Origin: Lottia gigantea
Lineage: Eukaryota; Mollusca; Gastropoda; Lottiidae
Assembly (NCBI RefSeq): GCF_000327385.1
Contig: NW_008710397.1
Location: 1,325,178-1,389,177, forward strand
DNA: 64,000 nt
Reading direction: 5' to 3'
Position numbers and translations under genes: made by a program. How positions within the stretch are numbered: position 1 is the first letter of the stretch; each line of letters starts with the position of its first letter. The notes under the pieces are model-generated. The model did no database searches. It was given only the letters and a program-made list of their open reading frames with translations, and was not told the origin of the DNA. This document shows positions 54,046 through 64,000 of this stretch, piece by piece.

Positions 54046-57000
54046 ATTTACTATTTCTATTCATCATAACTTCTTAAAAGTTGTATTCCATTTGGATTTT
54101 TTCTTAAAGATGTTAACATCATGCATATAATAAACATTAATTATTTTGCAAATAAATTCAGTTCAATGATTTAAAAAGATAAATATATGATTAATTAAAG
54201 CCTCCAGTCATTAAATATGACCTTGATTTTTTTCAAAGTAAAAAATATAATTTATATTAACATGTCAGCAGTCACAGAGTTAAAATACTTTTCAAAACGT
54301 AGTTACCTGTATTACTACAACAACGCATGACCTAAATCAAAAATTCAAAACAAGTTTGTAAACAAGGGGTATTAATGCTCGGCTAGTTGGTATAATTATA
54401 TAGTATTTGCTAAACGGGGTGGAGTAACTTGAAATCTATATTCTTTCAGTTAGTTCCAAATATATTCAAAAAACTTATTCATGTATACATAATAGTGTTT
54501 AGAAATAGAACAATATACTATCTTATATAAATCTTTATTATGAATAGATATTTTCAAAAATAACTTGGACATGGTCTCATACTTATACAGGTTTTTAAAG
54601 CCTCAGTGACCATCAAAATAAGCAAACTCTAAACACCATTATTTGTACTCTCAATCCAAATAAAACACTTTTTCTCCATAGTTTTTTTAGAATCATTAAA
54701 TGAAATTGTGGTGAATTTCACGAATTATGTTAATTTCTGCCTGGGGTGTTTGCAGGGGTTTGAATTGATGATTTAGCACCCTTAATTATAGTCTAATTCA
54801 TTGAACAAACACCTTAAATAACTGCTTTTCATCAATACAACAGTGTTTTTAGAACAATTTATAGACCTCTTAATAAAACAAAAGTGTCATTTGTTATTTT
54901 TTCACGACTTTACATTATCGATTAAGTAAATTGATCTACAAAGCGTGTAATTAAAATGCTAGAAGAAAAGATTTTTTTTATTGACAAGTTGTGAGAAGAT
55001 TTAGTAAATTTATACATAGAATGGACCAGCCATGAATTGTTTAACTACAGATAAAGACACTTTCAACATATCTTCAGGCCAAAACAAAGTCTCTTCTCTT
55101 TCCTTTGAAGAGAGATTTGAGTCTGAAAACTGAAGAAAAGAAATAAAAAAGAAATAGAGAGTATTGCTGGAGGTAAAAAAGAAAACCTGACAGTTTAAGA
55201 CACAATATAATTATCTTTCACAACATCCATAGAAAATCCAGTTCCAAATTTAGGAATTCATTAGAGAAATCAATTTCGAAATCACAGTAGTTATTTTTAT
55301 TCTGTCACTCAAAGCTGAAGCAAAAAAATCACAAAAAATGTTTAATTTCAAAGTTGATCACCAAGCTTCCTTACTGATATCTTTCAAAATTCAAAACCAT
55401 ATTGTAAGTAACTTACATTAAAATTATATTCAAGAAATGTCAAAAACCAATGGAACTGCACAAGAAAAGTATTTCCAAATTAAAAACTAGAAAGCAAATT
55501 GACATTAGAACTGAAAAATATGCTAGTGATATTTCAGAAAACCAGAATAAATTGGAAACTGATGGAAATACTATCTAGTCCATTACCGAAATCAAATGTT
55601 ATTTTTTTCTCAAGCGTGTGCCATCTGCCTAAATCTGTTTTTTATAGCTAGTTATCTGAATGATGTTATATTTTATGAGCAATAATCATTTGTTATCAGA
55701 TTTTAACTATTTCCCTCCAGCAATAACAACTAATATTAATTTGTTAATAAAAACAAAAAATATAATATCAATCATTTTAATCAGAATATTTTATGCTGAT
55801 GTTTGAATAAAAATGATTGAATCTGAAATTTGTGAATTGATCTATTGTCGATCCTTATCCCCTAAAAATCTCATATTTGTGCCCTAAATTTACCCCAAAA
55901 AATTAATTTATGGGGATGACTAAATTCATGCTAAAATTGTCTGTCTTTTTGCATGTCACCCCTTAAAGATACAAAATTTCATGTACATAAGCTACAGCTG
56001 CATGATAATTTCATCAAAAAAAAGAAAATTGGTTTATAGATTTTAATAAATATATAATAAACTTCAAGGTGGATGAAAAAGTCACATTTTGTACTTGTCA
56101 AAAGGGTTGGAATAGAGTTTGCCTTAATGATCACTCTTGATGAAATACATTTTTCAAAAAAAAAAATGCAATTCATATTCCCAATACATGATAGTTCGAA
56201 ACTATATAAATGTTATCAATTGTTCTTAAATTTAAAGATAAATTTCAATCTGTCTTTAATGGTTTCAGATGATAAAAATACATGTTTAACCTATCAAAGC
56301 CTTAACAAACATATTTTACATTAACATGAGAAGTATTGTTAAAATATCATAACTTGATATTATCCTCATAATAACAACAAGACAAATTATAATCTTTTGA
56401 CATTACTTTCAAGCATTTAACTTGAAATTGATAACAAAAACATTTAAATGTCAACTGTCTTATAACGAAGCTGTATTCCTTGAACGGTCTTAAGAGACGT
56501 TCTTAGTTATTAAGTCAACAACAAATAAACAACTGGGAAGAATTAACAAATATCTGGTATTTCCAATTAGTTTTAAATTCTACATTAGTAGAAGTTGTTA
56601 TCTATTTCAGAATATGTTACCATCCCACTGATACTGCATGATAGTAATTTAATCTACTATGGTTTAAAATTCACATAATGAATAGCATAGATATGTTTTC
56701 AAAGTATAACTGACAGTGTTTATATTTGACTCCAGGTGTTCTTTCAGTTTTCGAGATCGGAATAAAATAATGAACTTATATCTTACTTTCCATTCCAGGC
56801 TTCCAGCAGATTTGAACATGATTTTTGTAAATGTTATACCAAGAAAATTACTTTTAAATTGATTCTGTTTGTTTGAAAGTCTAAATTACTTTTCAAATAC
56901 AGTATATATTCCCTCTGATTGCTTAGAACAAAACCAATTACACATATTTCAAGAAAGATTTCTTTAGGGAATACAGCTTTGTCATAAACACAGCTTTCTG

Positions 57001-57175
57001 AAGGACTATGGTTTGTGTTAAAATAGAATGAATACACACCTAAGGGAAAAATAATCTAAAATGGTGCTATAGGTTACCAAAAACAACAACCCTTGTTTAC
57101 AACTTGATGTACACCAGAACTAGAAAATTCAGATTTGGTCCTTTATTTACTCCATTCTGACCTTTTTTTTCAGTG
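54046..57175. other. Repeat-poor intergenic block
   Basis: About 3.1 kb, very AT-rich, with no family repeats matched and no exon supported. Open frames at 55979-56324 and 56834-57037 are short and low-complexity. Confidence 0.45.
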
Positions 57176-57443
57176 TTAAAGAGATTGTAAAGAGGTTTCT
57201 TAAATTTTTTTAAGTATATCTGGGACACTGTTAGCATCAATTTGTACCATTTTAATTTTTAATCAGACATCTGTGGTTCCAGTAGCTCTACTAAAACTAA
57301 GTGTTTGATGACGTCACTAATCGCAAAATTGCTTATTTCACATAAGGAACCACAGCCGTCTGATTAAAAAGCGGAATGGTGAAAATTAATGCTATCAGTG
57401 TCCCTGATAAAAAATTTAGCAAACCTCCTTAACAATCCCTTTG
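57176..57443 (+). mobile_element. F3 hairpin MITE
   Basis: TTAAAGAGATTGTAAAGAGG at the left; CCTCCTTAACAATCCCTTTG at the right. The centre GTGTTTGATGACGTCACTAA keeps TGACGTCA. One arm is shortened beside AAGGAACCACAGCCGTCTGA. Confidence 0.9.
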
Positions 57444-59235
57444 AATGGTTCAAAAGATTTTTTAGGAAATATTGAAATGCATTCAAAAGAGTTCTGAGTT
57501 GATATTGCAATGCTATAAATAAAAACTTGAAGTTGAGCATCCATTAATAATTTGATGTGTGTATGCCCCTTAAAACTAAAATATAAATTTATAGAACAAA
57601 ATATACAACCTTTAGTTAAATTAACAGATTAAGATTAAAATATAAGCTAGGCACTTTTACCATTCCTTGTTAGAAATTTGAGAAAATGTGAAAATTCAGA
57701 AATATGTACTTTGAGTGAAGAAGATTTGATAAGATTACTTGAATCTGAATTCTTTCTCACTAATGATTGTTTGACCAATATTGTAATACGTGTGTTTTTT
57801 CTCATGACAAATTTTAAATTGAAAAGTGTTCTTGGAAAACACTTTAACTGGCAAATTAAGCATAGCATCAGGTTGGTACTTTGTTAAAATAAGAAATGGT
57901 TAAAGTCCTATCATTTAACAATGATATAATAAAAAGATTGCATAAAGCTTTGAAAAATTAAAAAAAAACTAAGTATGTGTATGGGATGACCATTTTATAT
58001 GATGTTTCATTTTGTAAGTAGTAAGAATGTGACCAATGCCATCGTTAGTTGGGAATAATTTCGTGTCCTTTCTCACATATCCTTCTTACAAGTCTTTCAT
58101 ATTACTGCACATAGTAAAATACATATGTTTAATGTAATTGTAGTTGACATATTTCTGAGAATTTATTACAATAAATCTAGATATATATCTAAAAATTTGT
58201 GCCTTGTCATCTTCTAAATTTTTAAATTTGATCTGATTTACGGTTGAGAAAACATCCTAATATTTATCTGAGTAACTATACACTTTTTAATGGTAGCCTG
58301 TTCTGATAATCACCTATTTATACATTGCCTGTCATATCTATTCACCAGATAATATAGCAAGATTGTCGTTTGAAAAGAAACTAATGTATAGTATCAGATG
58401 AAAAGATGTTATTCACGTGAAGACAACAAAAAAAGACCTGGTCGACCATGACGCTACCAATGCAGTAATATGAGAGGCTTAGAAAATTGTTGACCTCAAT
58501 CTTCCTTTACCCACTAGGTGAGCTAAGATATGTTATATATTATAATACACATACAAGGTGGGATATGATAGCACTAAATAATATTATCCAAATTTCAATG
58601 GAATGTCTTTATATAAAGTGAACTTTAGAGTTCATGACGTCAACATTTTTAAAACTTTCTTTCCAGTTTCAACATCAGCTCTCCCAATTTTGAAATAAAA
58701 ATGTCACAACTCGTGAAAACGTTTAAGTGTGTTGTTTGTTTATTAAAATCACAACCTTTTGAAGAGTCTGATGTAGGGTCACATGATCGTTTGTGTGTGT
58801 AAATACAATATCTTAACTTCAGTCAAAAAAAAAAGTATAATAAAAACAGGCCGATAGCCAAAACGTAATCACAAGATTCACAAAGCTTTAAGACACACTG
58901 ACTGAAGTTAAGAGGTTTTTGGCAGTAGTCCATAACACAGTCCGAGAGAAACTCCAGGCTTCTTCATTTGCTACAGACGTGAATAACAGGTTTAAAACAA
59001 ACACTTCACAAATCCAACAAACAAGTAAAACACATGGCTGAAAGAAATACCTTTAGTCAGCCCTCTTGATGAGTTGTTACCCTTGGCAGTAGCTTGCTTG
59101 ATGCGGTCAAACTTTTCTCAAATCACAAGGATTGACACGATGATCCAGCCATCAAGTACCGTAGTTTTTTAACTTTGGTTTGAATTAATACATTTATATC
59201 ACTGAAAGCACCAATTAACACACACTATCTTTAAG
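57444..59235. other. Downstream flank and probable 3'UTR of the semaphorin gene
   Basis: No gene or family repeat recognised. The part nearest 59235 should be the semaphorin 3'UTR. A 9-bp A run with flanking TCACAAGATTCACAAAG words lies near 58826-58880. Confidence 0.5.
58739..58744 (-). promoter_or_regulatory. Candidate polyadenylation signal for the semaphorin gene
   Basis: TTTATT on the plus strand is AATAAA on the minus strand, about 490 bp past the stop. An AATAAA also occurs inside the last codons (Ser-Asn-Lys), but it would remove the stop and is unlikely to be used. Confidence 0.3.
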
Positions 59236-61467
59236 TCATAAATAGACTTTATTTGATTTTTGAACTGGTTTAGTTTCCACACAACTATTTAATTTTCCGT
59301 TTTTATTAACGTTCACAACATAGTTTAACTGCTTTTGTAAAGTAGCATTGTCTGGATTAAAATACACATTTTCTCCCGTCGATGAGAGCCGATTTTTGCT
59401 TTTTTGAATAGCAATATTTCGGTCTAAATATGGTGTTTCAATGTCACGTGAACCACGGCATGCACTCACTCTATATCCGATAATAAATCCTAACACAAGA
59501 GATAACACTATGGCTACAACTAACGCTATGGCCAGCGTAGAAGCGCTAACCGTACCTTCCTGAACAACACTAACTTCTCCCGCTCGGCCAGGTTCATTTA
59601 TGACATCGTTGTTTTCCTTTGGTGTATTTGGATACCAATCAGGATTTGGTTTAATATTATTCTCCATATTATGATCATCACCATGGCTGGATCCTTGATT
59701 AGTGTTCTGTTCTGATGAACAATCACAAGTATTCTTAACTGGAGGAATTTGTTTTACTGTTGTAGATTGTGTTGGTTTGCTGACTCCAAACGGTGGTACT
59801 GGATCACAACTTTCATCTTTACCTTGCTGTATATTCTGGATCCCTCTTTCTGAATTGATACATTGATTTTCAGCCCAAGAGCAGTAAGGGTCTTGAAGGG
59901 CAACACAATCATGACAATTCTTCTTCTCGTGACAACGGTGTAGAGGAATAGAGATGATTTCTTTCTCAGAGATGACAACCAATTTCTCGGAAATATGGTT
60001 CCCTTTATAGAGTTTCAAGTTGACCACGGGTGACTTGTCAGCAAAGACTTGGATCTCTTCTATCACAACTGTTTCAATTTTGGATGTTTCTCCTTTGTTG
60101 ATAGCTTTGATGACTTTACCATCATCAGTTCCAACAAACATAACATCATAATAACGTCCTTTTCCAGAAAAAACTTGCCAGTCCACAGCAATTTGAGTAA
60201 ATCTTGAAGTAAAACTAGTGTGCACCAAAACTGGAGCACCTCCTCTGGCTGGAATAGCAGTGTCCATCAAGGGATGAGTTTTGACAAAATCTAATGTCAT
60301 GTCAGGAATCTTTTTGCTGTCATTGGTACATCTTTCCGGGTGAGGGGTGGGAATTTTATCTCGAGGTACAGCCAACCAGTTGTGTAAGGCTGATTCTTGT
60401 CCTTTAAATTTTCCCCTGAAAGCATCCAGAATATCAGCATGGCTATAGGCACAGATAGCAGATCCTGGTATACTATTTTCATTTGTTGTGAAGACACCAT
60501 ACACCATGTTATTCCTGTCTCCACTATCAGAAACTGGTCTATAGTTGCCTTGTCCCAATTCCGTAGTTGACTGGATTTCATTGAAGTGGAATGGAAAATT
60601 TCCAGGAATGGAACAATTTAGTCTGGCTTTGAAATATGATGTGAATATATTCTGTAAGACAACATCTCCACCAACATCTTGTTTACAGACCCTAGCCACA
60701 CGAGAGAAGGTTGCTTTACCACAGTTAATATTTTCTACAGCTGTTTCTCGGAAAAAGAAGAAAACTTTATCATCTTTGTCAAAGGAGCTGACAAAATTGG
60801 GTTCATTCAGCCATTTGGAATCATATTGTTCAGTTCTGACATATTTATTCTTTTCTGCATGAATAATCAAAGGATCTCGGTTGGAAAAATCAGCCACAGT
60901 TGCTGAGTAAAGTACACCATTGGAATATACTGATGTGCTGTTCTGTTTTGGATCAAAAGGACACTTCGCTATTCCCTGTTCTTCCTTGCCTTCAAATTCA
61001 AATTTGCCATTTTCTTGTTTGATATATGTCCGACATCTTGGTCTGTAAGCATTTGTACCACATACAAATAATTCTCCTGGCGTCTTGGGGACAATTACAC
61101 GAATGTAATTTTGACACTCTTCTTTGGTTTTTTGCTTGTGTATACAAACATTAATGTCCGATTTATCTGATGGCCAATTTATAGAGTCCAGTAATTCCAA
61201 ATCATTTAAACTAACATTATGAATAACATTTCTTCCACCCACTAACATCCAATCATTTTGAGAACTGATCACTTTAAAGTAATTATCTTTTCTCGATTCA
61301 TCAGGGAACTGCTGAATACCATATCCATTTCTTCGGACAGAAGAGTAAGAATTAGGATTCCATTGATATTGCCAACTGTTGACAGTGGCAAGTTGAGAGA
61401 TCACACAAATCAATAAGAAACACAGCTGTGTATGAAATGATGAAAGTAAATGATAATCCATTTTCAT
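59236..61467 (-). CDS. Class-1 transmembrane semaphorin, intronless coding exon
   Basis: 743 residues. Residues 1-31 form a signal peptide (hydrophobic LCFLLICVISQLA). The sema domain spans about 60-505 and shows family hallmarks VFFFFRETAVE (235-245), SRVARVCKQDVGG (255-267) and HNWLAVPRDKIPTPHPERC (362-380). A PSI module follows (about 511-555; C512, C518, C521, C529, C536, C554; DPYCSW). Residues 556-640 are a polar linker with no Ig or thrombospondin repeats, 643-665 a transmembrane helix, and 666-743 a short cytoplasmic tail. This layout is class 1, the invertebrate membrane semaphorins that signal through plexin A in axon guidance and can also act as receptors. Sequons lie at N84, N176, N284 and N382. 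The C-terminus VYL resembles a class-II PDZ ligand. The start is the first of two nearby Met codons (1 and 3); a splice acceptor lies 5 bp upstream. A single exon is odd for a family usually split by many introns. No in-frame break was seen. Confidence 0.95.
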   Translation of the reverse strand: MKMDYHLLSSFHTQLCFLLICVISQLATVNSWQYQWNPNSYSSVRRNGYGIQQFPDESRKDNYFKVISSQNDWMLVGGRNVIHNVSLNDLELLDSINWPSDKSDINVCIHKQKTKEECQNYIRVIVPKTPGELFVCGTNAYRPRCRTYIKQENGKFEFEGKEEQGIAKCPFDPKQNSTSVYSNGVLYSATVADFSNRDPLIIHAEKNKYVRTEQYDSKWLNEPNFVSSFDKDDKVFFFFRETAVENINCGKATFSRVARVCKQDVGGDVVLQNIFTSYFKARLNCSIPGNFPFHFNEIQSTTELGQGNYRPVSDSGDRNNMVYGVFTTNENSIPGSAICAYSHADILDAFRGKFKGQESALHNWLAVPRDKIPTPHPERCTNDSKKIPDMTLDFVKTHPLMDTAIPARGGAPVLVHTSFTSRFTQIAVDWQVFSGKGRYYDVMFVGTDDGKVIKAINKGETSKIETVVIEEIQVFADKSPVVNLKLYKGNHISEKLVVISEKEIISIPLHRCHEKKNCHDCVALQDPYCSWAENQCINSERGIQNIQQGKDESCDPVPPFGVSKPTQSTTVKQIPPVKNTCDCSSEQNTNQGSSHGDDHNMENNIKPNPDWYPNTPKENNDVINEPGRAGEVSVVQEGTVSASTLAIALVVAIVLSLVLGFIIGYRVSACRGSRDIETPYLDRNIAIQKSKNRLSSTGENVYFNPDNATLQKQLNYVVNVNKNGKLNSCVETKPVQKSNKVYL

Positions 61468-61472
61468 ATCCT

Positions 61473-61500
61473 CTGAGTATTTAAGATGGTAAAAGTTAAA
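61473..61500 (-). promoter_or_regulatory. Probable 5'UTR splice acceptor of the semaphorin gene
   Basis: On the minus strand a pyrimidine-rich TTTTAACTTTTACC tract followed by ATACTCAG ends at 61473; AGGAT then precedes the ATG. The 5'UTR therefore probably begins in another exon nearer 61.6-62.1 kb. No stop-free extension of the frame is needed. Confidence 0.5.
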
Positions 61501-62429
61501 ATGGTGAAATACCTTATGTTACAACTCTATCTTATACTGATAATAGGCTGACTAAACAACAGTCATCTTGATATTTCACCGTCACTGTAGTAATAAAAAG
61601 ATCTTGTTCGCCAAACGTACACGAATCTTTCCTTTAAAATCCAGAAAAATAAAAATGTTTGTTTACATCAAATCCATAAATTCTCAAGCGTTATCTTCTG
61701 TCTGACTTCAAATATCCCGTAAACACAGTACACATTGTCAGTAACGAAGATAATCCACAAAGTAGATTTAACACACGAAATAGATACGCATCACCGACTT
61801 ACTTGCTCACTCGTACGAGTAAACTATGTTGAAACTCGACGAGAAGATTTGTCAACTTGGCACGCACCCAAAACTTCCACACGATAATCGTTTAATCCAG
61901 ATGCAACTTGTTCAGCATAGAACCATTACTGATAAAAGCAATCTGTCCTGTTTAAGCGCAATTTCTTATCGTTGAATTAGTATAAACGAAGCTAGATTTT
62001 TCCACTTAAAGTTTAACAACCGAATGGAAGACCCAGCTCGATGGAAGCCATTTTGGATATGAAGGTCGGTGTATACGAAGAATTGGCCAATGAAATCATG
62101 CTAGTAAATCTTCGGCCAATCAAATTACAAAGCTGCAAGCAGGTACTTGTGACGTCATTCGTTATCAACAAGATTCACTCGGACCTGAAAAATAAGACGC
62201 CATCTTGGTGACCCTTTTGAAGAGGTTAATTCAGGCCTTACAGCCAATGAATATTTCAATAATAAACTAACTCCGCCTATATCCTAAATTTTAGGCTCTT
62301 GGAAATCTAATATCATAACTCAAGTTTGCAATTCCATGATTATCAACACGAGTATACTTCCATGGTGAAGGTGGCGCCGTTATATTTTATTAACCAGTCT
62401 GAATGTCATTGAACTAAGCGTTGAGAAAA
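61501..62429. promoter_or_regulatory. CpG-richer promoter-like region, possibly bidirectional
   Basis: CpG dinucleotides are visibly denser here than in the flanking DNA (for example GTACACGAATC, ACTCGTACGAGTAAAC, AAACTCGACGAG). GCCATTTTGG (about 62048) and GCCATCTTGG (62199-62208) match the YY1 element often found just downstream of start sites. It separates the minus-strand semaphorin from the plus-strand candidate exon at 62430. No TATA box is assigned. Confidence 0.45.
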
Positions 62430-62470
62430 ATGGCTGGATATAAGAGGGTTGTGTTAATCTGTCTATACAG
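62430..62470 (+). CDS. Candidate first coding exon, divergent gene (speculative)
   Basis: An ATG in good context (AAAAATGG) opens 13 codons, MAGYKRVVLICLY, plus AG. The exon then meets a consensus-like donor CAG/GTGCGT at 62471. If spliced, the split codon would be Arg or Ser; Arg would give Leu-Tyr-Arg about 12 residues in. Small mitochondrial LYR-motif proteins (LYRM4/ISD11 type) begin in this way, with a short hydrophobic stretch then LYR. No second exon lies in the remaining 1.5 kb as far as I can see. It could equally be a chance frame; the unspliced reading, 86 codons from this ATG, shows no domain. Confidence 0.25.
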
Positions 62471-64000
62471 GTGCGTTGTTGATTGTTTACCTACAGTCCA
62501 GTTCTTCACTGTCTATACTCACATTAAAATTCAACTTGTAGCGGGCTACCTGCACCCTTCAATAAAATTCTACAGGTTAAATTTCAACCTTGGCTTTCTT
62601 GAGTGCATTTGGCATTTGAATGATTGTTTGCTCATTAAAAAGCTAACCGAAGAATTAAGAACAATGCACTTTTGTAAACTTTTGTAAGATCCGAACAAAG
62701 AAAACTGTTCTGCAAACTTACCAGATCTCAAAGTTTCATTCGGCGTCACCGTACTTGTGACAACTTGAATTCGTCCTAATTCGCGTTCGTCTTATTGAAA
62801 ATGTCTAAACTTGTTAATATTAGCATATTTTGTTAGGTCGTAGTACTTTAAAATACTATGTGTATGTATAGTTTTAAATAAGGTATATAACATAAAAAGT
62901 TACGTCACCTTAAAAACTTTTAAAAATAGCTACAATATGACATTCAGATGTTTCCATTTTCTAAAAAACAAATTACTACAATATTCATGGTGAATAATTT
63001 TTTAAGTTAACATTTCATTTGTAGCTATCTAAATTATTAATTGTTATTTGTCCAAGAAACCTAAAGGACGATGGAATGGAGAGGGTTGGAGGGGTGGGGG
63101 GTGGTCATGGTTGTTAACATGTCATGAAACTTGCATGCTGTGTTAAAATATTAATCATAATGACCAGTGTGTTATTAACCTGGTTATTTTGACAAATACT
63201 GTCAATAATGTACCGTAACACTATAGTAATAGTGTCCATCTGTGATCAGAAACAATAGGTGTTAGACAACTGATTTCTATCACAATGCCTTGTTAACGAA
63301 GTGTTAATACAGTAGCTAGGCAGAATTAGGCCAATTATAATGTTTGTTGGTGTTTTTCATGCTCAAAGCTATGTCTGTTAAAGTGAAATTTTACAAAAAC
63401 GTCTCCTTTTTAAAGTGACAGATTTGCCTTTTTCTGGGGTCTAATATATGTAAATAGTTTTCAGAAGTTCTAGAGCTGTACATATTTCTTTAAAGTAGAC
63501 CTTGAACAAGAAATTTCACCTTTAGTATTATTTCATGCACAAGGTTATCTGCTCTTTGTAAATTGGATTATCCAAAAGTTGAATGTGTCTGACATCGAAC
63601 ACATTTTTTATTGCAGCTGTGCGTAAAATTCCATTGATTTTCTTTGATTATCTTAAAGCAGGCAAATAATTGAATGTGGCCTAATGCTATGAAGGTGTTT
63701 AAATATTAAATATTTAGAGTAGGTATATAAGAACTGATGACAGATTCCTACTGTGATAATCCTACTGCTCTAATCAATCTATTTCTAATTAGCTTAATGT
63801 TGTGTACAGCTAATTAATTAATAATATCTAGGTGTATGTTTTGAACCTGTCATAAATCTATGAAATAATTGTAATTAGGTATACCCTACAGCCTTTCTGG
63901 TGTTTATTATATTGGTCATCAATATTTCACCTAATTAATAATATAATTATTAAAAACATATTTTCAAGGTTAATAGTTAATCATATATTTTTTAGTAATA
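62471..64000. other. Flank or intron, with an F4 fragment
   Basis: A partial F4 copy lies at about 63411-63535 on the minus strand (TAAAGTGACAGATTTGCC, GTAAATAGTTTTCAGAAGTT, CAAGAAATTTCACC). A G-rich tract (GGGGTGGGGGGTGG) is at about 63093. No exon recognised in the rest; it may be the first intron of the candidate divergent gene. Confidence 0.5.

Noticed and set aside
60297-60906. Other-strand and other-frame open readings over the semaphorin
   Set aside because: Shadows of the real 743-residue coding sequence.

Overview
This is an animal nuclear genomic window, AT-rich, and most likely from a mollusc, probably a gastropod. The grounds are a fibulin-1-type gene end, an invertebrate class-1 transmembrane semaphorin, long gene-poor stretches full of short non-autonomous transposons, a tRNA-derived SINE, and the GGGCAATAACTC repeat often seen in mollusc genomes. 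No database search was possible; family names rest on recalled protein motifs.

Layout. (1) 1-4300 (+) holds the 3' end of a fibulin-1-like gene. It has two alternative C-terminal modules in the same order as vertebrate fibulin-1: a single-exon C-type end (90-480), then a two-exon D-type end (2738-2994 joined to 3508-3665). Both entry exons start in the same splice phase, as expected for a shared upstream donor. Each end runs directly into its own minisatellite. (2) About 4.3-59 kb is a convergent intergenic region with no convincing gene. It is built from at least five short palindromic or inverted-repeat families, hAT-like MITEs with 8-bp target duplications, about a dozen SINE copies or fragments, and several tandem arrays, the largest being 21 units of 51 bp at 38.4-39.5 kb. 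(3) 59236-61467 (-) is a complete 743-residue class-1 semaphorin in one uninterrupted coding exon, with a probable 5'UTR intron acceptor just upstream of the ATG. (4) About 61.5-62.4 kb is CpG-richer and promoter-like. A speculative divergent first exon (62430-62470, +) ends in a Leu-Tyr-Arg motif at a good splice donor.

Family labels used below. F1: ends TTAAAGATGGG, about 350 bp. F2: ends CATCTTCACAATGTCAAG, about 270-320 bp, with CCAAT palindromes. F3: ends TTAAAGGGATTGTAAAGAGG, about 270-300 bp, with a TGACGTCA core. F4: ends TTAAAGGGACAG, about 330-420 bp. F5: ends TTAAAGGAATACTACCTC, about 300-365 bp. SINE: tRNA-headed, about 350-375 bp, begins GGAGCCGCGGTGGCTCAG and ends in a CATTT-rich tail. 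Boundaries of diverged copies are good to about 10-20 bp.

How the genes relate: fibulin-1 is a secreted matrix and basement-membrane glycoprotein, and semaphorin-1 is a membrane guidance ligand or receptor. They converge across more than 50 kb and nothing here links them functionally. No rRNA, tRNA gene, CRISPR array, retroviral or LTR coding region, or other virus-like element was recognised.
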